From contig JAHBZB010000003.1 in the NCBI GenBank assembly GCA_019635635.1, positions 124,001 through 188,000 of the forward strand: a stretch of DNA of 64,000 nucleotides, read 5' to 3'. The position numbers and the translations under genes were made by a program. The stretch's first letter is position 1, and each line of letters starts with the position of its first letter. The notes beneath the pieces are model-generated. The model ran no database searches, was not told the origin of the DNA, and saw only the letters and a program-made list of their open reading frames with translations. The stretch is from Xanthobacteraceae bacterium (GTDB lineage: Bacteria > Pseudomonadota > Alphaproteobacteria > Rhizobiales > Xanthobacteraceae). Shown here piece by piece: positions 46,376 through 54,460 of the stretch.

Positions 46376-46579
46376 ATGAAAACCATGTCGGCACGCGAGG
46401 CGAAAAATGGCTTTGGGCTGATGATCGACACCGCGCGCGCAGCGCCTGTGTTGATCGAGAAGCATGGGCGTGGCGTTGTGGTGGTCGTATCCGTGGAGGA
46501 ATATGAGCGCCTTTCTTTGGCGGCCAACGTCGCAAGGGGTAGCAAAAGGGCTGGGGAGGCGTCGAAAAGTGGGGAATGA
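46376..46579 (+). CDS. Phd/YefM-family antitoxin-like protein, no toxin adjacent
   Basis: A 67-residue protein with the Phd/YefM fold: MKTMSAREAKNGFGLMIDTA, VLIEKHGRGVVVVVSVEEYERL, the usual DNA-binding N-domain and strand. In toxin-antitoxin pairs this protein represses its operon and binds the toxin, but here the following gene is hsdR, not a toxin. Its end overlaps the hsdR start by about 11 bases, so the two are translated together. This raises the possibility that it acts as the control protein of the restriction operon. A palindrome lies upstream. Confidence 0.88.
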   Translation: MKTMSAREAKNGFGLMIDTARAAPVLIEKHGRGVVVVVSVEEYERLSLAANVARGSKRAGEASKSGE

Positions 46580-48722
46580 AGCATTCGCGCGCGTGCATAT
46601 CGACCAGCTTCTGAAAGACGCCGAATGGCGGCTCACCGATGGTCGCAGCGTGCGCTATGAATATCCGCTCGATGACGGCGGCAAAGCGGATTATGTGCTG
46701 TTTGACCGGCAGGGGCGTGCGCTCGCGGTGCTGGAAGCCAAAAGCACCAGCGTAAACCTGAGCGCAGGCGAGGCGCAGGGTCTGCGCTACGCTGACCAAC
46801 TCGACGTGCCGTTCATCTTCCTCTCCAATGGCGAAGAAATCTGGTTCCGGGACAAGGATCAGGATGCACATTTCCGCACTGTCGAGACAGTGTTCAGCCA
46901 GGATGACCTTGCTCGTCGAAAGGCCGCGCGCGACATTCGGCGCAATCCCCTCGATATTGCCATCGACACACGAATTGCAGGTGGCGGCGGACGCTGGCAC
47001 CAGACAGCCTGCATTGACGCGGTCAGCCGCGAGATCGTCACCGGGCGACGCAAGATGCTTGTGGAAATGGCGACCGGCACTGGCAAGACGCGCACGGCGG
47101 CGGCCCTGCTCAAGCGCCTGTTCGAGGCAAATTGGACGACGCGCGCGCTGTTCGTCGTAGACCGGAACACACTCGCCATGCAGGCGGAGGATGCCTTCGC
47201 GGAGCATCTCCCACATCTGCCCTGCTATCGTGTCCCGCGCACCGGACGCCGATTTCAGGATGAAAAGCGCGTCACCATCGTTACCTTGCAGACGCTGGTG
47301 AACGAGTATGAGAAATACTCGTCAGGCTATTTCGACCTGATCGTGATCGACGAATGCCACCGCAGCATCTACGGCAAATGGCGGCGCGCACTCGATCATT
47401 TTGACGGGATCAAGGTCGGCCTTACCGCTACGCCCTGCGTGATGCGCGATGCGCCGGATGTGGATGAGGAAGACCGCGCGGCGATCCGTGACACCTTGCG
47501 TTTCTTCGAGGTCGATCGACCCACCTATAGCTACTCAATGTCGGAGGCGATCGCGGACGGGCATCTCGTTCCTTATGAGATTTACCGCGCTATGACAGCG
47601 CGCACGGCGGCAACCGAAGGTTTTTCAGTTTCTCGCAGCGAAATCGACTGGGATGCGCTCGACGACAACACCCGCAACGAACTCGAAATCCTGTTCGCCG
47701 ACCGCGACCCGCTGATCGTCGATCCCACGGCACTGGAACGCAAGTTCACGATCCCTGAACGCAACCGCGCCATGGTCCGTGAGTTCCGTGAGGTGCTGGA
47801 GAACGGCTATGTCGGCCCCAACGGCATCCGGCGTGCGCCGGAATTGGGCAAGACCATCGTTTTTGCTGTCACGAAGAAACACGCCGAAACACTTGCCCGC
47901 ATGTTCGACGAAGTATTCGCTGACAAGAAGCCCAGTCCGACGACCCGCTATGCGGATTTTGTTGTCTCCGGGTTGGGGCCGGACGATACGGTGGACGGCG
48001 CAGCGAAGATCAAACGCTTCAAGAAGGAACCATTCCCTCAGATTCTGGTCAGTGTGAACATGCTCGATACCGGCTTCGATTGCCCGGAAGTCCGCAATCT
48101 GGTGATGGCACGTTTCACACATTCCTCGATCCTCTACCAGCAGATGCGCGGACGTGGCACGCGCCTAGCTCCGGGCAAGGATCGCTTCACAATGTGGGAT
48201 TTCACCGGCGTCACGCTTCGTCACGGCGATGACGAAACGCCGGGAGAAGGTGGTGTCGTCGTCGTGCGCCCGGCGGAGAAGCCCCAAGGTCAACCGCGCC
48301 GGATGCTGACCCTCGATGTGCATGACGAGATCGACCCGGCGACCCGCGAGTGGGTGACAGTTGACGAAACCGGCCATGCTTTCATGGATGCCGATGACGC
48401 GCAGGCTGAAGCGTTCGGCGCAGCCTTCGAGACATGGCTAAACGATCAGCTATTCAATATCGATCAGCTTCGCCTGCTACATCTGGTCAAAGAACAGATC
48501 AAAGCCAATTCTGCCGATCTTGTGCTGTTTGAAAGCTGGCGCTTCGATGCGCCGCCTCTGTCCATGAATGGCGGTTTCGAGCGCGCCCGCGCCGTCTTCG
48601 GTAGCGAAGCGGAACTGGAACGTGTCCTGACTAGCATGAACCGGGCCGTCTTCGGCATAGCATCTTCCGGGGACGCCGCGCCTGAAACAGCGCGGGCCCA
48701 GCCCGACAAACCTGTCAACTAG
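46569..48722 (+). CDS. hsdR: Type I restriction enzyme R subunit (EcoEI-like)
   Basis: Motor and nuclease subunit of the type I complex, about 717 residues from the GTG at 46569. The nuclease site is D41 in DGGKADYVLFD and E56-x-K58 in LAVLEAKS; the helicase has Walker A EMATGTGKTRTA, the DECH box VIDECHRSIYGKW, motif III GLTATPC and motif VI QQMRGRGTRLAPG. This is the compact EcoEI/EcoR124-family layout. It translocates DNA and cuts unmodified DNA when HsdM/HsdS find their target unmethylated. A GGGGAGG site precedes the GTG; an ATG at 46503 is an alternative. Confidence 0.93.
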   Translation: MGNEAFARVHIDQLLKDAEWRLTDGRSVRYEYPLDDGGKADYVLFDRQGRALAVLEAKSTSVNLSAGEAQGLRYADQLDVPFIFLSNGEEIWFRDKDQDAHFRTVETVFSQDDLARRKAARDIRRNPLDIAIDTRIAGGGGRWHQTACIDAVSREIVTGRRKMLVEMATGTGKTRTAAALLKRLFEANWTTRALFVVDRNTLAMQAEDAFAEHLPHLPCYRVPRTGRRFQDEKRVTIVTLQTLVNEYEKYSSGYFDLIVIDECHRSIYGKWRRALDHFDGIKVGLTATPCVMRDAPDVDEEDRAAIRDTLRFFEVDRPTYSYSMSEAIADGHLVPYEIYRAMTARTAATEGFSVSRSEIDWDALDDNTRNELEILFADRDPLIVDPTALERKFTIPERNRAMVREFREVLENGYVGPNGIRRAPELGKTIVFAVTKKHAETLARMFDEVFADKKPSPTTRYADFVVSGLGPDDTVDGAAKIKRFKKEPFPQILVSVNMLDTGFDCPEVRNLVMARFTHSSILYQQMRGRGTRLAPGKDRFTMWDFTGVTLRHGDDETPGEGGVVVVRPAEKPQGQPRRMLTLDVHDEIDPATREWVTVDETGHAFMDADDAQAEAFGAAFETWLNDQLFNIDQLRLLHLVKEQIKANSADLVLFESWRFDAPPLSMNGGFERARAVFGSEAELERVLTSMNRAVFGIASSGDAAPETARAQPDKPVN

Positions 48723-48730
48723 AGTTTCCC

Positions 48731-50356
48731 ATGCCCTTTACACCCGACATGCGCCGCAAGGTCGATCAAATCCGCGACTATCTTTATGGCGGCGGCTACC
48801 CCGACCCCCTGTCGAACGCGGAACAGCTCAGTTTCCTATTCTTCTTTTACATGATCGAAGGGATCGACGCGGCCAACCTGCGTCAGTCCAAGGCCACCAA
48901 GCGCGACTACGCTTCGCTCTTTGCCGGTGACTGGACGATCCGCAATCCCTTGAATGCACCGACGAAGGGCATCGAGATTATCCCGCGCGAACGGATGCGC
49001 TGGTCGTCGTGGGCCAACGCCATGTCGGGCGAGCAACTTGTTACCTTCGTTCGCGACGAAGTTTTTCCGTTCTTCGCGCAGATCGGCGACGAGTTCGGCA
49101 TGAGCTTCATGGCGCAGGCGCGCCTGACCATCGACGAGCCGACCGTGCTGACCCAGGTGGTGACGCTGGTGAATGAATTGCGGCTGGAACAGGCCGATCC
49201 CGACACCAAGGGTGACCTGTTCGAGCATGTGCTGCGCCAGATCAAGCAGGCGGGCGAGTTGGGCCAGTTCCGCACGCCGCGCCACATCATCCGGGCCATC
49301 GTTGATCTGGTCGATCCGAAGATCGGCGAAACCGTCTATGACCCTGCCGCCGGGACGGCGGGCTTCCTCGTCGCTGCCTATGAGCATATTCGCCTCGCCA
49401 ATTCCTCCGCCAACGGGCGCGAGGCGGCCGAACTGGAGGGGAAGACCTTCGAGCGCGGCATGGGTGACCGGATGAACGCCGCACAATGGCGCAAGCTCCA
49501 GACCGAAACCTTCTACGGCAACGATGTCGATCCCAAAATGGTCAGCCTCGCCAGCATGAATCTGGCGCTGCGCGGCCTGCCGGATGTGCGCATCCTCAAG
49601 CGCAACGTGCTGACCACCAGCTTTGACCGGCAGGCCAAGGCCGAGAAAGGGTTGCCGCTCGATGGCTATAACGTGATCCTCGCCAATCCTCCATTTTCGG
49701 GCCGGATCGACCGCGACCGCATTGTCGATGACGTGAAGATCGGCACCAGCACCGCAACCGAGTTGCTGTTCGTCAAATACATGATCGACAATCTGGCCGA
49801 AGGCGGGCGCTGCGGCGTGATCGTGCCCGAGGGCGTGCTGTTCGGTTCCACTGGCGCGCACAAGGAACTGCGCCGCATGTTGATGCAGAACAACAGAGTC
49901 GAGGCGGTGCTGTCGCTGCCGGGCGGGGTGTTCCAGCCCTATTCGGGGGTGAAGACCTCGGTGCTGGTCTTTGCCCAAGGCGGGCGCACCGAGCGGGTGA
50001 TGTTCCTCCACGCCAGCAATGACGGCTTCAAGCTCGACGCCAACCACGACCAACCCATTGAAGCCGACGACCTGCCCGGACTGATCGCCGCCTTCAACAG
50101 CCGGGAAGAGACGTGGACGGACTGGCAAGCACGTGATCCGGTCGCGCCTTGGGCAGAAAACTGGTGGTTCGCCGACGCCGGTGCCATCGAGCGCGAGGGC
50201 TGGAACCTCTCGGCCTCCCGTTATCGGCCCATAAGCCGCGAAGCGGCAGAACATCGCGATCCGCGCGAACTGCTGGAGGAATTGCAGGAAGATGTGGAAG
50301 CCATTCTCGGCGATCTTCAGGCGCTCGCGTTGGAACTGCGGGAGGAAGCGGCGTGA
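48731..50356 (+). CDS. hsdM: Type I DNA N6-adenine methyltransferase M subunit
   Basis: A 541-residue HsdM. The N-terminal helical domain is followed by the AdoMet-binding motif I DPAAGTAGFLVAAYEHI (from Asp204) and the catalytic motif IV NPPFSG (319-324). HsdM transfers methyl groups to adenine in the sequence picked by HsdS and is needed for both methylation and cleavage. It starts eight bases after hsdR and its stop overlaps the hsdS start (GTGA), so the genes form one transcript. Confidence 0.95.
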   Translation: MPFTPDMRRKVDQIRDYLYGGGYPDPLSNAEQLSFLFFFYMIEGIDAANLRQSKATKRDYASLFAGDWTIRNPLNAPTKGIEIIPRERMRWSSWANAMSGEQLVTFVRDEVFPFFAQIGDEFGMSFMAQARLTIDEPTVLTQVVTLVNELRLEQADPDTKGDLFEHVLRQIKQAGELGQFRTPRHIIRAIVDLVDPKIGETVYDPAAGTAGFLVAAYEHIRLANSSANGREAAELEGKTFERGMGDRMNAAQWRKLQTETFYGNDVDPKMVSLASMNLALRGLPDVRILKRNVLTTSFDRQAKAEKGLPLDGYNVILANPPFSGRIDRDRIVDDVKIGTSTATELLFVKYMIDNLAEGGRCGVIVPEGVLFGSTGAHKELRRMLMQNNRVEAVLSLPGGVFQPYSGVKTSVLVFAQGGRTERVMFLHASNDGFKLDANHDQPIEADDLPGLIAAFNSREETWTDWQARDPVAPWAENWWFADAGAIEREGWNLSASRYRPISREAAEHRDPRELLEELQEDVEAILGDLQALALELREEAA

Positions 50357-51564
50357 GCTCTTGGCCGCAAGTCGATCTTGATGAGATTTCAGACATTTCT
50401 GCGGGCAATCCTGCTCCGCAGGCCACTAATCACTTTTGTGCCGATGGTCATCCCTTCGTTCGGATGCAGGATGTTGGACGCAAGCATATTGATCCGGCCC
50501 TTGTCGAAACCACGGATCGGGTTTCGCCGCTGGCTGTCCGCGAATGTAGGTTGCGCCTCTATCCAGCGGGAACGTTGCTGATTCCGAAGAGTGGCGCATC
50601 GGTGAACTTGAACCACCGTGCGATGCTTGGGCAGGATGCTTACGTCGTCTCGCACCTTGCCACCATCATACCGGATCAGCGTAAGGTTTTACCGTCATAT
50701 CTTTTCCACTGGTCGCAGCGTTATGATCCCCGCTCGCAGGCTCAGGTTACAAGCCTTCCATCATTACCTCTTTCGCTTATCAAAACGGCAAAAGTTCCCC
50801 TCCCACCGCTGGAGGAACAGCAGCGGATCGTGGGGTTGCTGAACCAGGCGGCGGAGATCAGGCTCCGTGCCGCCGACGCTCGCGCCAAAGCACGCGCGAT
50901 CATCCCCGCTCTCTTTCACGATATGTTCGGTGACCCCGCGACCAATCCGAAGGGGTGGCCAATGGCGACGGTCGGTAACGTGCTGGACAGCGCATCCTAC
51001 GGCACCAGCAAGAAGGCCAGTGACACCGGAGGCGGCCTGCCTGTGATCCGTATGGGCAACGTGACCATGGACGGCCAACTGGACACCACTGACCTCAAAT
51101 ATATCGAACTGACCGAAGCGGATCGCGAAAAAGCCGAATTACTTGCGGGCGACCTGCTTTTCAACCGCACGAACAGCAAGGAACTGGTTGGCAAGACCGG
51201 ACTATGGGATGGTCGGTTCGAGGCCGTTGTTGCGTCTTACTTCATCCGCCTACGGATTAACTGTGAACGTCTTGTCCCGTCATATCTCTGGGCCTTCTTC
51301 AACACCTCACACATGAAGCGGGTGCTGTTCCAGACGGCGCGCGGTGCCATCGGTCAGGCGAATATAAATGCTAAGGAATTACGGGCGTTTCCCATAGCTG
51401 TGCCGCCCTTGCCGCTCCAAACTACGTTCACCGAACAAGTCGAACGCCTTGAAGCCATCGCCTGCGCGCTCGATACCGCCGCCGCTAGGGCCGAAGTCAT
51501 GGCGGCCTCGCTCTCGGCGCAGGTGTTCGGTGCATCGCCGGCAAAAGGAGAAAAACATGGCTGA
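50353..51564 (+). CDS. hsdS: Type I specificity subunit S
   Basis: A 403-residue HsdS with two target-recognition domains, each followed by a conserved helix: after domain 1 (about 1-160) VPLPPLEEQQRIVGLLNQAAEIRLRAADA, after domain 2 (about 205-345) AVPPLPLQTTFTEQVERLEAIACALD. The central repeat also holds FHDMFGDP. The two domains recognise the two halves of a split target; the sequence itself cannot be predicted. The GTG at 50353 overlaps the hsdM stop. Its end overlaps the start of the GHKL gene by eight bases. Confidence 0.93.
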   Translation: MSSWPQVDLDEISDISAGNPAPQATNHFCADGHPFVRMQDVGRKHIDPALVETTDRVSPLAVRECRLRLYPAGTLLIPKSGASVNLNHRAMLGQDAYVVSHLATIIPDQRKVLPSYLFHWSQRYDPRSQAQVTSLPSLPLSLIKTAKVPLPPLEEQQRIVGLLNQAAEIRLRAADARAKARAIIPALFHDMFGDPATNPKGWPMATVGNVLDSASYGTSKKASDTGGGLPVIRMGNVTMDGQLDTTDLKYIELTEADREKAELLAGDLLFNRTNSKELVGKTGLWDGRFEAVVASYFIRLRINCERLVPSYLWAFFNTSHMKRVLFQTARGAIGQANINAKELRAFPIAVPPLPLQTTFTEQVERLEAIACALDTAAARAEVMAASLSAQVFGASPAKGEKHG

Positions 51565-53533
51565 TCTGGTCAGCGACATTGTCGGGCGCGTCAACCGGTT
51601 GCCTTTGAAGCCCTCGGAAACGAACGCCTTGCTTCCCCTGATGGAGGCTTTCAGCAATGCGCTTCATGCCGTGAACCAGCGGTTCGGAGAACAGGCGGCT
51701 ACGTCTGGGCGCATCCGCGTGACCGTGTTGCGCACCAATGATGAGGTTATAGGTTTCAGGATAGAGGATAACGGCGTCGGATTTACCGATGAGAATTATC
51801 GTTCCTTCCGAACGCCAGACAGTCGGCAAAAGATGGGTTTGGGTGGAAAGGGCGTCGGCCGCCTTTCGTGGTTGCGAGTTTTTGGTGGCGCGAAAATCGA
51901 AAGCATCTATGTCGATGGCGACCAATTCCTGCGAAGGTCGTTTGATTTTGTCCTTGATGAAAGCAATCAGCTACGAAACGAACTGAATGGCGCTGCCGCT
52001 GGAGCAATCAGCCCAAGCACTATCATCACGCTTGGCGAGTTCAGAAGCGAATATAGAAGCAGATGCCCTTCCAAGCCGGAAACACTGGTTCAGCGGCTGA
52101 TCGCGCACTTTCTGCCTATTCTGGCATCCGGCGCTTGCCCAGGCGCGGAATTGATTGACGGAGACGAAACATTCGATCTGCCAACTTACTTCAAGGACAA
52201 AATTCTCGATACGGAGATTTCTAGTGTTCCGGTAACGTTGGACGACGGCAGCGAAATCGCTGTCTCCGTTCGCCATATGAAGTGCAATAAGGATATTCGA
52301 CCAAGGGGACAGAATTACAATTGGATGTTTCTGTGCGCCCATGAGCGTAGCGTAACGGAACAATGTATCGACGAGCAAATTGGTTTGAGAAGCCTTGACG
52401 GCGAATCAATCTATATAGGCTGTGCCTCCGGCGCTTATCTTGACGAGAACGTAAATCAGGAACGGGATGGATTCACCTTTTCCTCAAGTGAGGAAACCCT
52501 TATCCGGCGTGGAGTCGCGTCGAGTGTCCGAGAATATCTTAAAGATTACATCGCTGTCTCCCGGGCCGAAATGGTTCGGAACACGCAGGCGCTGGTTCGC
52601 GAAAATCCTCAGTTCCTGTTTATCAACAACGAGATAGATACGTTCGTCGAAGCATTGCCGCTGAACAGCGCCGGAAAGCAGGAAGAGATATTCGTCTCAA
52701 TGAGTCGGCGGCGATACCGGCGGCAACGTGAGTTTCGGCGTCTGTCCGAAGAAATATCCTCGCCACCGACTCACAAGGAGGAGATTCAACAAAAAGTCGA
52801 CGAATACATGCGTTATGTCGATGATGAAAAGAAGGGCGCTTTGGCGGAGTATGTCAGCAAGCGTAAGGCAATTCTCGATTTCCTCGATGCGCTGACGGCC
52901 TATGAAGACCCGGAGAAGCGGAGGCAGCATCTTGAGGATGCTGTCCATGCGCTGATCTGCCCGATGAAGATAGATTCTTCCCAAATAGCGGAGATCGAAG
53001 ATCACAATCTTTGGCTGCTTGATGACCGTCTGGCCTTCTTCAATTTTTTCGCATCCGACAAGGAAGCGCGATCATACCTGAACACTGGAAGCCAAGAGCG
53101 TCCCGACTTGGCATTTCTTTATGATAGCTGCTTGGCATGGCGCGAAGGCGATCAATCCGGCGACAAGGTAGTGCTGGTAGAGTTCAAGCGCCCCGGTTTG
53201 GAAGCATATCCGAGTGAAGATCCAATCCGGCAGGCGCTTCGATATGTGAATCTTATCAAATCGTCGAAGACCTTCCGGGATAAGAGCGGACGTGTAATCT
53301 CGAATGTCGGAGATCGAACCTCTTTTGATTGCTACATTGTCGCTGATCTAACCGAAGGATTGAGGAAGCAACTGATTGGTTTACCGCTGCAACCCACACC
53401 GGATAACGAGGGTATGTTTGGGTATACCGACAACCCGAAGGCTTTCGTCGAAATCATTCCTTTCGCCAAGCTCTTGAAGGACGCGAAGGCGCGAAATTCG
53501 GCATTCTTCACTCGCCTTGGCCTAAATGGCTAG
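51557..53533 (+). CDS. GHKL-ATPase protein with C-terminal PD-(D/E)xK-like nuclease motif
   Basis: A 658-residue protein not part of standard type I systems. The N-terminal GHKL ATPase (Hsp90/MutL/MORC fold) is shown by the N-box EAFSNALHAV (Glu30, Asn34), DNGVGF (71-76) and the lid GLGGKGVGRL (94-103). The middle is helical. Near the C-terminus D517 in ERPDLAFLYDS and E542-x-K544 in VLVEFKRPG fit a PD-(D/E)xK nuclease. The ATG has an AAGGAG site, and lies eight bases inside hsdS. I do not recognise a named system. Its base composition looks less GC-rich than the hsd genes, hinting at separate acquisition. A defence role is inferred from the operon. Confidence 0.85.
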   Translation: MADLVSDIVGRVNRLPLKPSETNALLPLMEAFSNALHAVNQRFGEQAATSGRIRVTVLRTNDEVIGFRIEDNGVGFTDENYRSFRTPDSRQKMGLGGKGVGRLSWLRVFGGAKIESIYVDGDQFLRRSFDFVLDESNQLRNELNGAAAGAISPSTIITLGEFRSEYRSRCPSKPETLVQRLIAHFLPILASGACPGAELIDGDETFDLPTYFKDKILDTEISSVPVTLDDGSEIAVSVRHMKCNKDIRPRGQNYNWMFLCAHERSVTEQCIDEQIGLRSLDGESIYIGCASGAYLDENVNQERDGFTFSSSEETLIRRGVASSVREYLKDYIAVSRAEMVRNTQALVRENPQFLFINNEIDTFVEALPLNSAGKQEEIFVSMSRRRYRRQREFRRLSEEISSPPTHKEEIQQKVDEYMRYVDDEKKGALAEYVSKRKAILDFLDALTAYEDPEKRRQHLEDAVHALICPMKIDSSQIAEIEDHNLWLLDDRLAFFNFFASDKEARSYLNTGSQERPDLAFLYDSCLAWREGDQSGDKVVLVEFKRPGLEAYPSEDPIRQALRYVNLIKSSKTFRDKSGRVISNVGDRTSFDCYIVADLTEGLRKQLIGLPLQPTPDNEGMFGYTDNPKAFVEIIPFAKLLKDAKARNSAFFTRLGLNG

Positions 53534-53986
53534 TGCCTCGCGTGGCAGGGTTAGGGTTTGATGACGAGGCCAACTGTGAAATAGGATTTCTCTGTGTGGC
53601 TGTATGCCCTGATCCTATCCAACTTTATAGGGCTATAGCGTAAACGTAGTGATCATCACTATCGATCGCGGCCCGCCAGCCCGCTTTCCCCCGGCTCATC
53701 TGTTTTCCCGATTAGCGGGCGCGTTGAAGCGCTTATTGGGCGGTTGTTCGCGCATTGAAATGGCTCATAGAGCGCGTCGATTGAACAAAATAATCATATA
53801 GTTCATAAATATCAATTAGTTAAGTGTTTTCATGCTGCGATGCAGCTTCAAACGGCTCATTTTTCGCGAGTGGAGCGGCCATTTTGATAAAAATTCTCTA
53901 TTGCGAAACGAAACACCAATATTGATTGGAAGCCCCCCAAATCGGCACTTTAGAGCCGTTCTCGGTGGCAGAAGGTCTTGAGTCCG
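53534..53986. other. AT-rich non-coding stretch at the right end of the island
   Basis: 453 bases with no supported gene, holding the perfect palindrome TAGTGATCATCACTA (53647-53661), a TGAAC/GTTCA inverted repeat near 53782-53805 and a GCTGC/GCAGC hairpin at 53834-53846. The part from about 53760 to 53960 is distinctly AT-rich. The right boundary of the mobile element and the promoter of fdsG probably both lie here. Confidence 0.6.
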
Positions 53987-54460
53987 ATGGATAAATTCGA
54001 GCCTTGGAGCGAGCCGCGCGCGCGCGAAATCATCTCGCGTCACGCGAAGCGCGAGGGCGCGGTGCTGCCGATGTTGCACGACGTGCAGCATGCTTTCGGT
54101 TACGTGCCAGAACCGGTGATTCCGATGATCGCCGAGGCGCTCAACATTTCGCGCGCCGAGGTGCACGGCACCTTCACATTTTATCACGACTTCCGTCACG
54201 AGCCCGCGGGCAAGCACGTTCTGAAATTCTGCCGCGCAGAAGCCTGTCAGGCCGCGGGCGGCGATCATCTTTGCGCGCGCGCGGAGCAGAAGCTCGGCAT
54301 GAAGATCGGCGAGACTACCGCAGACCATCGTGTGACCTTCGAGCCGATCTATTGCCTCGGACTTTGCTCGGTCGCGCCGTCGGCGATGCTCGACGGAAAA
54401 ATCTACGGCCGTCTCGACGAGCAGCGTGTGGACGCGCTCGTCAGCGAGGCGCAGCGATGA
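53987..54460 (+). CDS. fdsG: NAD-dependent formate dehydrogenase gamma subunit
   Basis: A 157-residue NuoE-like [2Fe-2S] thioredoxin-fold subunit of soluble NAD-linked formate dehydrogenase, passing electrons between FdsB and FdsA. The iron-sulfur ligands are C-x4-C in FCRAEACQAAGG and C-x3-C in IYCLGLCSVAPSAM. The ATG at 53987 is preferred; a TTG nine bases earlier would also fit. Its stop overlaps fdsB (ATGA). It is the first gene of the fds operon and follows directly on the mobile island. Confidence 0.93.
   Translation: MDKFEPWSEPRAREIISRHAKREGAVLPMLHDVQHAFGYVPEPVIPMIAEALNISRAEVHGTFTFYHDFRHEPAGKHVLKFCRAEACQAAGGDHLCARAEQKLGMKIGETTADHRVTFEPIYCLGLCSVAPSAMLDGKIYGRLDEQRVDALVSEAQR

Larger units (their letters stand above)
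39747..53986. mobile_element. Putative integrative mobilizable element at tRNA-Ser
   Basis: The stretch from the tRNA to the start of the fds operon holds a serine recombinase, an AlpA-type regulator, a MobA/TraA-type relaxase, a likely oriT, traC/traD-like genes and a type I restriction-modification cargo; none of these belong to the conserved flanking gene order. No type IV secretion genes are seen, so it would need a helper to transfer. The left edge is tied to the tRNA and recombinase. The right edge is not resolved: no copy of the tRNA 3' end occurs before 53986, so the end coordinate is only an upper limit. Confidence 0.8.

Noticed and set aside
46226-46722. A toxin-antitoxin pair
   Set aside because: Only the Phd/YefM-like gene is present; both sides are taken by traD-like and hsdR genes with no toxin-sized frame.
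53534-53986. A copy of the tRNA-Ser 3' end marking attR
   Set aside because: I found no match longer than about eight bases to the tRNA 3' end; the boundary therefore stays unresolved.
39840-53986. A self-transmissible conjugative element
   Set aside because: No VirB/TrbE-type ATPase, coupling protein or pilus genes are present; only a relaxase and two small accessory genes.
53816-54328. A 170-codon frame on the minus strand across the start of fdsG
   Set aside because: It is antisense to fdsG for most of its length and has no recognisable protein pattern.
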